DNA of 40,913 nt from an uncultured Duganella sp. (GTDB lineage Bacteria; Pseudomonadota; Gammaproteobacteria; Burkholderiales; Burkholderiaceae): positions 1 through 40,913 of the forward strand of contig CAMLSG010000016.1 in assembly GCA_946482635.1 (NCBI GenBank), given 5' to 3'. The notes below the pieces were generated by a model. It saw only the letters and a program-made list of their open reading frames with translations, was not told where the DNA came from and made no database searches. The first letter of the stretch is position 1. Every line of letters begins with the position of its first letter. Positions 6,706 through 15,064 of this stretch are shown piece after piece. The translations under genes were made by a program, and so were the position numbers.

Positions 6706-7161
6706 ATGGGTGTACAGTTTGGCCAGGACTTGCCGCTGCAGCGGCCCGATGAAACGGATAGCCGTGCGGCCATTTTCGTCCCGACTTCCAATATCAAGGA
6801 AGACATCCTGACTGCGGTCCGCAAGGGCGCGGCGGTAGTCGGCTTCGGCAATCACGACCATACCTTGACCATCTATTACGAAAGCAACCGGTTCAACGAG
6901 CCAACGCTGGCCAAGTGGGAGCAAAAGGCGCGCAAGGCTTACGACCGCCTGCGCGACAACCTGCCCACCACGTCCAAGATGGTCTGCAAGCTGGATAACT
7001 TCGAGCAGATCGGTTACATCAGCAACAAGGGCATCACCATTCGCCGTCGAGCGAGCCTGGATCGCTGGCTCGAATATTCCGAAGCCCAGGATTCCGCGCC
7101 GGACGGCGATACAGTCGCCTTCGCCCCGCCGCCACCGCCCAAAAAGATCGTCGCCGACTAA
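6706..7161 (+). CDS. Conserved hypothetical protein
   Basis: A 151-residue soluble protein. ATG 6706 is chosen over the TTG at 6703 because GGAG at 6694-6697 then has 8-nt spacing. It has a mixed alpha/beta segment (residues about 20-120: AAIFVPTSNIKEDILTAVRK, VGFGNHDHTLTIYYES, KMVCKLDNFEQIGYI) and ends in a proline-rich low-complexity tail (APPPPPKK). There is no signal peptide or transmembrane helix. I do not recognise a named family. The small membrane protein gene follows closely on the same strand, so the two may form an operon. Confidence 0.8.
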   Translation: MGVQFGQDLPLQRPDETDSRAAIFVPTSNIKEDILTAVRKGAAVVGFGNHDHTLTIYYESNRFNEPTLAKWEQKARKAYDRLRDNLPTTSKMVCKLDNFEQIGYISNKGITIRRRASLDRWLEYSEAQDSAPDGDTVAFAPPPPPKKIVAD

Positions 7162-7206
7162 GACACAGTGCTACCATCTGCCCAAAGCCGGAAAATTGGA
7201 GGGCAG

Positions 7207-7488
7207 GTGCAGGTAAGCCTTTTCGCTGCAGGCGGCGTATTCCTGTTGGTGTTGCTCGCATCCAACGCGGTGCGGCGCGCCTTCATGCGCCATGTCCAGG
7301 AGAACGGGGCCGATTTGCCGGCCGCCGACACGGCCGGCTGGCTGCTGTTTTTCGGGTTGGCCTTCCTCGCCGCCGCCGTGCTCGGCCTGCTGAACCCCTC
7401 CAAATTCCTCAACCTTGCGTTTTGCAGCACCTTGCTGGTGTTTGGCGTCGCCGCGCTGGTCGGCGCTTTCGTCATTGGCCGCCGTTAG
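7207..7488 (+). CDS. Small integral membrane protein, hypothetical
   Basis: A protein of about 93 residues with three hydrophobic helices (FAAGGVFLLVLLASNAV, WLLFFGLAFLAAAVLGLL, LAFCSTLLVFGVAALVGAF). The GTG at 7207 follows GGAGG with a short 4-nt gap; a GTG at 7168 would extend the protein to 106 residues but lacks a ribosome binding site. Its end overlaps the convergent membrane-protein gene by 17 bp. Function unknown. Confidence 0.6.
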   Translation: MQVSLFAAGGVFLLVLLASNAVRRAFMRHVQENGADLPAADTAGWLLFFGLAFLAAAVLGLLNPSKFLNLAFCSTLLVFGVAALVGAFVIGRR

Positions 7489-8110
7489 CATCTTCCTGCC
7501 ATGCCACCGGGATATTGCGTATCTCGTTGCCATTCCATGCAGTGACCAGTCCTTCCACGCGTTGTCCCTCCACCTTCAGCGCGGCCACGTGGTAGCGGTA
7601 ATCCGGCCCGAACTGGCGTTCAGCCGCGTGCCGCACCCGTTCCGCGGCTTCGCCATGCAGCATTGACGACAGCGTGGTGCAGACCAGGACCGACAGCGCG
7701 ACGCCGCTGGCGGCGGCCAGTCCCATATGTCGTGGCTTGTGGCCGGCGGCGCGGCGCGCGGCCAGCACTGCCGGAGCGCTGAGGGTGCGATATAGCCAGT
7801 GCAGCAACAGCAGCCAGGTAGCACTGGTGGCAAGGGAGGGCAGGATGCGCGGCTGCAGCTTGAGCTGGGTCAGGGTCAGGTCAACCGGCTGCATCAGGGG
7901 CCAGGCCAGCATCATCACGCCAAGGGCGCACAGGCCGAAGGCGGCAAGCCAGCGTACCAGCGACGCCACATGCAGGCTGCCGAACAGCAAGCCGACTCCG
8001 CCTGCTGCGCCGAGCAGGAAAAGGCCGGACCGGATGGCCAGCAAGTCGCAGGTGCCCAGCACCACCAGCACCATGCCCGCCCGCTTAAGGATGGGAATGT
8101 GCGCGTCCAT
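7472..8110 (-). CDS. Hypothetical multi-pass membrane protein
   Basis: A 212-residue protein with about five hydrophobic segments in the first 150 residues (MVLVVLGTCDLLAI, WLAAFGLCALGVMMLAW, TSATWLLLLHWLY, GVALSVLVCTTLS). A hydrophilic C-terminal domain of about 60 residues follows (QFGPDYRYHVAALKVEGQRVEG), probably periplasmic. ATG 8108-8110 has no Shine-Dalgarno sequence. On the minus strand a TAGAAT hexamer (8117-8122) ends only 6 nt before the ATG, so the message may be leaderless. It is convergent with 7207-7488 and divergent from the lipoprotein gene. No family recognised. Confidence 0.75.
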   Translation of the reverse strand: MDAHIPILKRAGMVLVVLGTCDLLAIRSGLFLLGAAGGVGLLFGSLHVASLVRWLAAFGLCALGVMMLAWPLMQPVDLTLTQLKLQPRILPSLATSATWLLLLHWLYRTLSAPAVLAARRAAGHKPRHMGLAAASGVALSVLVCTTLSSMLHGEAAERVRHAAERQFGPDYRYHVAALKVEGQRVEGLVTAWNGNEIRNIPVAWQEDANGGQ

Positions 8111-8161
8111 TGGGGTATTCTAGCGTAACATTTTCACTATGCCGGAAGGAAAGGAGACACC

Positions 8162-8488
8162 ATGAAAAGCATCATTGCAGTGGGGGTGGCGGCGCTCGCC
8201 ATGGCTTTGGCCAGCGGCTGCCAGAAACCAGAAGACAAGCGGATCGGTCCGGCGGAGCAGGCCGGCCGTGAGATCGACAAAGCGGCCAGCGTGGCCGGCG
8301 AGAAGCTGGACCAGGCCGCCAGCAAGGCGGGCGAAAAGCTGGACCAGGCCGGCCAGAAGCTGGACCAGGCGGCCCAGCATGCAGGCGAAAAGCTGAACAC
8401 TGCCACCGAGAAGCTCGGCGAAAAAGTCGAGCAGGCTGGCAAGGAAATGCAGGAATCGGCCCGCGAAGCGCGCAAGGAAAAGAACTAG
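8162..8488 (+). CDS. Small lipoprotein with LEA-like helical repeats
   Basis: A 108-residue protein. A signal peptide ends in a lipobox (LASGC, Cys20), so the mature protein should be lipid-anchored, probably in the outer membrane. The rest is a charged amphipathic helix built from repeats of (A/L)GEKLDQA(A/G) in an 11-residue pattern, resembling LEA/apolipoprotein-like or YtxH-type helices. ATG 8162 has a strong AAGGAG at good spacing. The stop codon overlaps that of the convergent diguanylate cyclase gene within a CTAG tetranucleotide. A role as an envelope stress or structural lipoprotein is inference from form only. Confidence 0.85.
   Translation: MKSIIAVGVAALAMALASGCQKPEDKRIGPAEQAGREIDKAASVAGEKLDQAASKAGEKLDQAGQKLDQAAQHAGEKLNTATEKLGEKVEQAGKEMQESAREARKEKN
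8294..8446 (+). repeat. Imperfect 33-bp tandem repeats inside the lipoprotein gene
   Basis: Units begin at 8294, 8327, 8381 and 8414, with a shortened 21-bp unit at 8360-8380. Each full unit encodes 11 residues built around GEKLDQA. The 33-bp periodicity matches an amphipathic 11-residue helical repeat, and the shortened unit suggests slippage or unequal recombination. Confidence 0.75.
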
Positions 8489-10596
8489 TTCCCGGACTTG
8501 CTCTTGAGCGGCACCACATTGGAAGGCGGCGGCTCGTCGGGCATGCCGCCCAACACCAGCGTCAGGTCGACGAAGCCGGCGCGCCAGGCCTGTTCCAGGT
8601 TCTGCTCGATGGCTTCCATCGATGTCTGTTCAAAATTAGAGAAGCCGCGTACGCCATAGGCGCGGTTGCGGCCATGCGCCTTGGCCAGGTAAAGCGCCAT
8701 GTCCACCAGGTTGACGGCGCGTTCCCAAGGCAATGGCACGCCGCCCGGCGCCAGCGGGAACGGGGCAAAGCCGACCGATACGTTCACATGGATCATATGG
8801 TCCTGGAACGGCACCGGCTGCGACGACACGCAGTTTAGGATGCGGCGTGCAATCTCCTCGACGCCGTTGCGCGGGATGGCCGGCAGGAAGGCCAGGAATT
8901 CTTCGCCGCCCCAGCGCACGATCATGTCGGTTTCGCGCAGCGCGATGCGCAGGCTTTCCGCAATCATCTTCAGCACCGCATCGCCGGCAGCGTGGCCGTA
9001 GGTATCGTTGACGTGCTTGAAGTGGTCGACGTCCAGCAGGAACAGCGCGCCCACAATGTCTTCGCCGTTGGCGCCGCGCCGCTCCACCTGGTTATGCGTG
9101 CGCATGTATTCCTGGAAGTGGCGGCGGTTGTACAGCGCGGTGAGCGGATCGAGCGAGCTTTGCGCCTTCAGCTCCAGGTTCTTCACTTCCAGCTGGGCAT
9201 TGGCCTGGCGCACCTTGCGGTACAGCAGGCCGACAATCACCGCGGCCAGCGCGAACACGACCGCCAGCAGCCACCAGATGCGCTGCTGCAGGCGGCGCGC
9301 ATTCAGCTCCGCGCCCTTGGCCTGGTTTTCATGCGAGAGCTGTTCGATCTGGCGCTTCTTCTTTTCGGTGTCGTACTTTTCCTGCAGCTCCCACATGGTC
9401 TTCTTGCGCTGCGACTCGAACAGTTCGTTCGAAATCTGGCGTTCCCGGTGATAGGCTTCGACCGCGCCCTGGTAGTCGCCCACGCGTTCCAGCGCTTCGC
9501 CATACTCGGTAAGGAGGGCTTGCAGCTCGGGCTTGTCGCCGGTCTTTTCGTAATAGGCCATCCCTTGCGCGAAGGACTTCTTTCCTTCCGCGACCTTGTT
9601 GGTCCCCATGTATGCCTGGCCGGCGTTGATGCGCGCCGTCGCTTCGTTGGCATCGTCGTTTGCATCGCGTGCCGCAGCCGAGGCCTCGTTGGCAAAGCGC
9701 AGCGCGGCCGGGAAGTCGTGCAGCTTCAGGTTGATATCGGACAGGTTTACCAGCGTGGTGGCGATCATGCGCTTGGCGCCAATCTTGCGGGTCAGCTCCA
9801 GGTTGGCGAGCAAGGCGCGCATGCCGCGCTTGTACTGCTGCGTGTCGACCGCAAGGCCGTATTCAGTATTGTTGGCAATGGCCATGCGGCCCGGCGAATT
9901 CAGGGTCTCCGACACCTCGAACGTTTCGCCCAGTGTTTCCCACGCCTTGTCGTACTCGCGCACCTGGGTGTAGAACAGCGTGAGGGCATTGAGGGCACTG
10001 GCCAGCGGCACCTTGTCGTTCTCAACCTTCTGCGCCAATTCGACGGCAGACTGCAGGCGAACCAGGGCCACGGGGTAGTTGCCTTGTTCGGCGTAGCTCT
10101 GGCCGGCGGTAATGGTCGATTGCACGCGCAGCACCATATCGCTGGTGGTACTGGCCAGCTTCTCCGCTTCGAATGCCAGTTCGTGCGACACCTGGCGTTC
10201 GTTCATCGCCGAGCGCACGTAGGCCTTGGTCAGCAAGCCCTTGGCGATAATGATCTTGTTGTCCTGCGCGCGCCCGAAGTCGTGCAATTCTTCGGCCAGG
10301 GCGAGCGCGACGTCGTGCTTGCCAAGGCTGCGATGGGTCAGGCTGAGCTGGGCCAGGAATTCGGCGCGGGTCAATGGCGGTGCGGAACGCGCCACCGGTT
10401 CCATCTGCTGCAACTGGACCAGGGCTTTTTCGGGAACGAAGCGCACCAGTTCCCGGATCTGGGCAATTTCGCTGTCGAGGGGCGACTGCGCAAACGCAAG
10501 GCAGGGCGCAAGCAGGCAGGCGCCAACCAGCGTACGGAGGCGCTTGGAAATCGTCAAAACCGGAAAGCCTGGCAACTTGGGTCCTTGGGATCGCAT
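8485..10596 (-). CDS. TPR-containing membrane diguanylate cyclase (GGDEF)
   Basis: A 703-residue protein from ATG 10594-10596. An N-terminal signal sequence ends near CLAFAQS. A long helical TPR-like sensor region covers about residues 50-400 and should be periplasmic. A predicted coiled coil precedes a transmembrane helix at about 440-459, and a cytoplasmic GGDEF domain follows at about 480-640. The active site reads RWGGEEF (GGEEF 563-567), and RETD (554-557) five residues upstream is an intact allosteric I-site, so the enzyme should make c-di-GMP and be product-inhibited. A TTG further downstream with AAGGA is an alternative start. It is convergent with the lipoprotein gene. No EAL domain is present. 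Confidence 0.92.
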   Translation of the reverse strand: MRSQGPKLPGFPVLTISKRLRTLVGACLLAPCLAFAQSPLDSEIAQIRELVRFVPEKALVQLQQMEPVARSAPPLTRAEFLAQLSLTHRSLGKHDVALALAEELHDFGRAQDNKIIIAKGLLTKAYVRSAMNERQVSHELAFEAEKLASTTSDMVLRVQSTITAGQSYAEQGNYPVALVRLQSAVELAQKVENDKVPLASALNALTLFYTQVREYDKAWETLGETFEVSETLNSPGRMAIANNTEYGLAVDTQQYKRGMRALLANLELTRKIGAKRMIATTLVNLSDINLKLHDFPAALRFANEASAAARDANDDANEATARINAGQAYMGTNKVAEGKKSFAQGMAYYEKTGDKPELQALLTEYGEALERVGDYQGAVEAYHRERQISNELFESQRKKTMWELQEKYDTEKKKRQIEQLSHENQAKGAELNARRLQQRIWWLLAVVFALAAVIVGLLYRKVRQANAQLEVKNLELKAQSSLDPLTALYNRRHFQEYMRTHNQVERRGANGEDIVGALFLLDVDHFKHVNDTYGHAAGDAVLKMIAESLRIALRETDMIVRWGGEEFLAFLPAIPRNGVEEIARRILNCVSSQPVPFQDHMIHVNVSVGFAPFPLAPGGVPLPWERAVNLVDMALYLAKAHGRNRAYGVRGFSNFEQTSMEAIEQNLEQAWRAGFVDLTLVLGGMPDEPPPSNVVPLKSKSGN

Positions 10597-10693
10597 GGGC
10601 AGCGTGTGCGATCGATTATATGCCTGTTGCAAGCGGGAAATCCGCAATCCGACTCACTATTTTCATGATAGAGGCCTTAACTGTGGGGAAAAT

Positions 10694-10714
10694 ACAAGTG
10701 GATGTTCTACTTGT
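10694..10714. promoter_or_regulatory. Near-perfect inverted repeat between GGDEF and ABC genes
   Basis: Arms 10694-10702 (ACAAGTGGA) and 10706-10714 (TCTACTTGT) match at 8 of 9 positions around a TGT spacer. It lies about 100 nt upstream of the diguanylate cyclase ATG and 120 nt upstream of the ABC ATPase ATG, in a divergent intergenic region. The size and symmetry fit a dimeric repressor or activator site. No regulator is encoded nearby. Confidence 0.4.
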
Positions 10715-10835
10715 GTAACTAGTTGATCAATATTTCCATCCAGCCCCCTGATTCGACCGTTCGTCGCACGGCTTGCGTGCTGCCGGCGCGGGCGGCGTAC
10801 AGTTGCCTCATCAACATTCCTGAGGCGAAAACAAA

Positions 10836-11711
10836 ATGCTCGAACTGCGCAATGTCAGCAAAGCTTTCCGCGACCTGAAAGCGGTAGACGACGTGTCATT
10901 GAAACTCGGTAGCGGCGTGGTTGGACTCGTCGGTCACAACGGCGCCGGCAAGACCACCTTGATGCAGCTGGTTGCGACGCTGTCGCGGCCGACTTCCGGC
11001 AGCATCCTGTTCGACGGCAAAGACATTGTGCGCAATCCGGATGCGATGCGGCGCCGCCTTGGCTTCCTGCCGCAGGAGTTCGGCGTGTATCCAAACCTGA
11101 CGGCGCTGGAATGCATGCAGTATTTCGCGGCGCTGAAAGGCGTGCGCGATGCGGCCCGCATCCGCCACCTGCTGGAAATGGTGAACCTGTCAGAACACGC
11201 GCGGCGGCCGGCGGCTTCGTTCTCGGGCGGCATGCGGCGCCGGCTGGGCATTGCGCAGGCGCTGCTGAACGATCCCGATATCCTGATCGTGGACGAACCG
11301 ACGGCGGGGCTGGATCCGGAAGAACGCTTGCGCTTCCGCCGGCTGTTGTCCGAGCTGGGCTTCGGCAAGCTGGTGATCGTGTCGACCCATATCGTGCCGG
11401 ACGTGGAGAGCATCGCCGGCCAACTGGCCATCATGCGCAAGGGCCGCCTGCTGGCGCTGGAAACGCCGGACGCCATCTTGCAGCGGGCGCGCGGCCAGGT
11501 GTGGCAGGCCAGTGTCGATGCGGCCGAATACGATGCGCTGCGCAACCGCTTCCACGTGCTGCAGGCGCAGCGCCAGGGTTCGCAGGTGCAGTTGCGCGTG
11601 GCGCATCCGGGGCAGCCGGTGGCCGGTGCGCAGGCGGTCGAGCCGAGCCTGGAAGAGGCGCTGATGGCGCAACGCTATGCGCTGACCGAACCCGTAGCGG
11701 AGGCAGCATGA
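10836..11711 (+). CDS. ABC transporter ATP-binding protein
   Basis: A 291-residue ABC-2-type ATPase. Walker A is GHNGAGKTT (33-41), the signature is FSGGM (129-133), Walker B is DILIVDEP (148-155) and the switch histidine is H185. All are intact. The C-terminal region of about 80 residues is variable, as in drug or antibiotic exporters of the DrrA/NatA kind. Its stop overlaps the permease start as ATGA, showing translational coupling. The pair would form an exporter powered by ATP; the substrate is unknown. GAGG upstream of ATG 10836 is a weak ribosome binding site. Confidence 0.93.
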   Translation: MLELRNVSKAFRDLKAVDDVSLKLGSGVVGLVGHNGAGKTTLMQLVATLSRPTSGSILFDGKDIVRNPDAMRRRLGFLPQEFGVYPNLTALECMQYFAALKGVRDAARIRHLLEMVNLSEHARRPAASFSGGMRRRLGIAQALLNDPDILIVDEPTAGLDPEERLRFRRLLSELGFGKLVIVSTHIVPDVESIAGQLAIMRKGRLLALETPDAILQRARGQVWQASVDAAEYDALRNRFHVLQAQRQGSQVQLRVAHPGQPVAGAQAVEPSLEEALMAQRYALTEPVAEAA

Positions 11712-13255
11712 ATGCAATCCAGGTATTGGCACTTAACGAAGTGCGCTTGCGCCTGCGGCGCCTGTCAACGCTGGCGGCGCTGCTGACGGTGGTGGCCTTG
11801 TGCTGGATAGCGATTGCCGATCCGGCCGATGGCCTCACCATGATGGTCATCGACAAGAAGCGCGTGCTGTACACCAGCCAGGCGCTGGCTTTTGGCAGCG
11901 CGCACATCGCCGGCATGCTGCTTGGACTGGCCGGCTTCTACCTGTTGCGCGGGCGCGTGGCGGACGACCTGCAAAGCGGCATGGGGGCGGTGATCGGCGC
12001 CACCGGCGCCAGCAATGCCTTGCTGGTGCTTGGGCGCTGGCTGGGCGGCGTGGCGTACCTGATGCTGTTTGCGCTGGCCTACCTAGGCTCCACGCTGGCG
12101 CTGCATATCTTGCGTGGCGAGGGACCGATTCAGTTGCTGGTTTACTTGCAGACCTATGCGCTGATGCTGCTGCCGATTATCAGTTATGCGGCCGGCTGCG
12201 CGGTGCTGTTCGACAATATCGGGCCGCTGGTCGGCAAGCGCGGCGACTTGCTGTTCTTCTTCCTGTGGTGCATGCAATTCGGCGCCCTGGTTGGCGTGAC
12301 GGAGAGTCCCGGGGCGGAATGGCCGATGTACTTCGATTTTTCCGGCCTGTCGGTGGCTGTGAATTCGCTGCGCGAGCACTTCGAAACAACCGATTTCACT
12401 TTGGGCCGGAGTGCCTTCGATCCGGCTGGACCGACCATGGTGATTCCTGCTGCACTCTGGACGCTGAAAGCATGGGGCATTCGTGCGGCGACGCTGGGGC
12501 TGTCCCTCGTGCTGCTGGCGCCAGCCGCGCTGTTCTTCCACCGCTATTCACCGGACCGGGTGCGGCCTCGCTCTGCACGCGGCAACCGCTTGCTGGCCTT
12601 GGTCGACCGCATGCTGCGCCCTGCGGCAGTCGTGGTGCGTCCATTGCCTGGCCTGGCGATGCGTGTCCCCGGCTTTGCGGGCGAAGTGCTGGCGGAGGTG
12701 GCGTTGGTGTTGTCAATGTCTCCTTCTGCAGCGCTGGCGCTGGCCGCGGGCACTGTGGCTGCTGCGGTAGCTGAGCCCGGCGTGCTGCCGGGCGTGATGA
12801 CTGCTGCTGTTGCTGTCTGGGGCGTGGTTGTGTGCGGCATAGTGCCGCGCGACTGGCAAAGCGGGGCTGATGCCATGACCGGTGCGCTGCCGGGCGGCGT
12901 GGTGCGCCGCTACCTGCGGCAGTGGGCGGCCAGCCTGGTGCTCGGGCTTCCGCTGCTGATCGTGGCGCTGCGCTGGTCGGCCGATGCGCCGATCCGCGCC
13001 GTGGCGGCGCTTGCCGGCGTATTGGCGCTGGCTTCCGCTGCCAGCCTGCTTGGCGGCTTGACGCGCGGTTCGCGGCTGTTCCTGTCCCTATTCCTGTTCA
13101 CCTGGTATATCGGGCTCAATTCACCGAAGGAAGCGGCGCTTGACATGGTCGGCTTTAACGGTGCCGCCAGCACGGGCAGCGTGGCAGCATGGGTGCTGGC
13201 GGGCTGCCTGGCGTGGGCGGCGGGATTTGCCCATAGCCGCTGGCGTTCGGCCTGA
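11708..13255 (+). CDS. ABC transporter permease, hypothetical
   Basis: A 515-residue polytopic membrane protein with about twelve hydrophobic segments, roughly twice the size of a single ABC-2 permease, so one chain probably supplies both membrane halves. The ATG at 11708 overlaps the ATPase stop codon (ATGA); the open frame back to 11111 runs within the ATPase gene and is not real. Hydrophobic stretches include LAALLTVVALCWIAIA, GMLLGLAGFYLL, LMLLPIISYAAGCAVLF and a second-half group from about residue 330. No periplasmic binding protein is encoded, so export is more likely than import. The substrate is unknown. Confidence 0.85.
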   Translation: MNAIQVLALNEVRLRLRRLSTLAALLTVVALCWIAIADPADGLTMMVIDKKRVLYTSQALAFGSAHIAGMLLGLAGFYLLRGRVADDLQSGMGAVIGATGASNALLVLGRWLGGVAYLMLFALAYLGSTLALHILRGEGPIQLLVYLQTYALMLLPIISYAAGCAVLFDNIGPLVGKRGDLLFFFLWCMQFGALVGVTESPGAEWPMYFDFSGLSVAVNSLREHFETTDFTLGRSAFDPAGPTMVIPAALWTLKAWGIRAATLGLSLVLLAPAALFFHRYSPDRVRPRSARGNRLLALVDRMLRPAAVVVRPLPGLAMRVPGFAGEVLAEVALVLSMSPSAALALAAGTVAAAVAEPGVLPGVMTAAVAVWGVVVCGIVPRDWQSGADAMTGALPGGVVRRYLRQWAASLVLGLPLLIVALRWSADAPIRAVAALAGVLALASAASLLGGLTRGSRLFLSLFLFTWYIGLNSPKEAALDMVGFNGAASTGSVAAWVLAGCLAWAAGFAHSRWRSA

Positions 13256-13284
13256 GCGCTGCGCTGAAGGCGGGGCTCAGGCCG
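13248..13284. terminator. Hairpin between convergent ABC genes
   Basis: A perfect 10-bp inverted repeat (13248-13257 CGGCCTGAGC, 13275-13284) with a 17-nt loop spans both convergent stop codons. There is no T-run, so it may act as a transcript-end or RNA-stabilising hairpin for both operons, not as a classical terminator. Confidence 0.4.
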
Positions 13285-15064
13285 CCAGCTGCTGCAGAAG
13301 GTAGAGGCGCTGGTACAAGCCGTTATCGATCTGCATGAGCTCCTCGTGCGGTCCCTGTTCCACGATGCGTCCGTGGTTCAGCACGACGATGCGGTCGGCT
13401 TCACGGATGGTGGACAGGCGGTGCGCAATGGCGATGATGGTCACCTGGCCGCGCAGTTCATTAAGCGCCACCTGCACGATTTGCTCGGTGTGTGAATCGA
13501 TGCGTGAGGTGGCCTCGTCGAGCAGCAGGATGCGCGGCTTGCCGGCCAGGGCGCGCGCAATGGCGATCAACTGCTTCTGGCCGGAAGACAGGCGCGAGCC
13601 GCCTTCGCCCAGCACCGTGTCGTAGCCATCTTCCATCGCCATGATGAAATCGTGGCAATGGGCGGCACGCGCCGCGCTTTCGATTTCCTGCTGCGCCAGG
13701 CCGCGGCCCATGTCGATATTCTCGCGAGCGGAGGCGGCCAGCAGGAAGGGGTCTTGCGGCACCAGGCCGACGTCGGCGCGGAACTGCTCGTTATCGATTT
13801 CGTCCAGCAGCATGCCGTTCATGCGGATGCTGCCATGCGGAGCGGGGTAGTAACGCAGCAGTAGCGACAGCAAGGTCGACTTGCCGCTGCCGGTATGGCC
13901 GACGATGCCGAAGAAGGCGCCCTGCGGGATCTCCAGCGACAATTGATGCAGTACGCGCTGGCCTTCGATGTATTCGAAGTCCAGGGCGCGGATGTCGATG
14001 GCCGGGGCGCCGTCGTCGTTGGCAGCGTGGCGAATGTGGGCGCTGGCGCCGGTGCGGTGCTCCGGCGCGCTCTGTTCCCCGAGCAGGATCGCCACACGCG
14101 ACGTTGCTACCACCGATTGCTGCAACTGGCTGAACTGCATGGTGATCTGGATCAGCGGCTCGATCACGCGCGCGATGTAGTTGATGAAGGCATACAGCAC
14201 GCCCACTTCCGCTGCGCTCATGTCGCGCTGGCCGAACATGAAGATCACGGACGCCAGCAACAGGATGTTCAGCATGTCCAGCGCGGGACGCAGCAGCCAG
14301 GCATTGGCGCGGATTTCGGCCAGGCGCTGGGTGTAGTGCTCCGCATTGGTGGCGGCGAAGCGCTCGCCGAAGCGCAGCTCCGCGTTATTCGCCTGCAGCA
14401 CCGTCATGCCGCCGATGGATTCGGCGATCTGGGCGTTGATGTCGCTGCGCAGCTGGCGGGCCCGCGTTACTGCGGGAGCACTCAGGCGCTGGTAAGCCCA
14501 CACGATCACCAGCACGAAGGGCAGCAGCGCGACCACGATGGTCATCAGGCGCCAGTCCAGCCAGGCCATGGCGGCCACCGTGCCGGCCAGCACGATGGTG
14601 CTGTCCAGGATCACGAACAGCACCTGGATGTACAAGCCTTTCACGGCCTCGGTGTCGTTCGTGACGCGCGATACCAGCTGGCCGGTGATGGCGCGGTCGA
14701 AGAAGGCCATCGGCAAGCGCAGTACGTGGCTGTAGACGCGCTCGCGCAGGCGCTGCACCGAACGCATGGCCACGCCGGACAGGCGCACCAGTTGCCGGTA
14801 GCGCACCCAGGTGGCGATCCAGCCGGTCAGCAGCACGCCGCCCAGCAGCAGCGCCATGCGGGTCCAGTCCAGGTGCTTCGGCAGCAGGTGTTCGTCGATC
14901 AGGCGCTTGCCCAGCAAAGGACCGAGTACCTCCATGCCGGCCGCAAAGGCCAGCCACAGCACGGCCCAGCCGAGATGATGCAGGTCGGGACCGGAGGCTT
15001 CCTTCAGAAGGCCGGCGGCCTGGCGCGTCTGTTCGCGGGCGCTCTGTTTCTCAGGCTGCGTCAA
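13277..15064 (-). CDS. ABC multidrug exporter half-transporter, MdlB-like
   Basis: A 595-residue type I ABC exporter with six transmembrane helices (about 30-320) fused to a nucleotide-binding domain. Walker A is GHTGSGKS (389-396), the signature is LSSGQ (492-496) and Walker B ends LLLDEATS with the catalytic E517. The start is a TTG (15062-15064) with GGAGG six bases upstream, inside the end of the partner gene (14-bp overlap). It pairs with the 15051-16802 product in a heterodimer of the MdlAB/SmdAB kind, in which this subunit holds the competent catalytic glutamate. Role: drug or lipid export across the inner membrane. Confidence 0.92.
   Translation of the reverse strand: MTQPEKQSAREQTRQAAGLLKEASGPDLHHLGWAVLWLAFAAGMEVLGPLLGKRLIDEHLLPKHLDWTRMALLLGGVLLTGWIATWVRYRQLVRLSGVAMRSVQRLRERVYSHVLRLPMAFFDRAITGQLVSRVTNDTEAVKGLYIQVLFVILDSTIVLAGTVAAMAWLDWRLMTIVVALLPFVLVIVWAYQRLSAPAVTRARQLRSDINAQIAESIGGMTVLQANNAELRFGERFAATNAEHYTQRLAEIRANAWLLRPALDMLNILLLASVIFMFGQRDMSAAEVGVLYAFINYIARVIEPLIQITMQFSQLQQSVVATSRVAILLGEQSAPEHRTGASAHIRHAANDDGAPAIDIRALDFEYIEGQRVLHQLSLEIPQGAFFGIVGHTGSGKSTLLSLLLRYYPAPHGSIRMNGMLLDEIDNEQFRADVGLVPQDPFLLAASARENIDMGRGLAQQEIESAARAAHCHDFIMAMEDGYDTVLGEGGSRLSSGQKQLIAIARALAGKPRILLLDEATSRIDSHTEQIVQVALNELRGQVTIIAIAHRLSTIREADRIVVLNHGRIVEQGPHEELMQIDNGLYQRLYLLQQLAA

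Noticed and set aside
8992..10668. 558-codon open frame antisense to the diguanylate cyclase
   Set aside because: Shadow of the GGDEF/TPR gene with no motif of its own.
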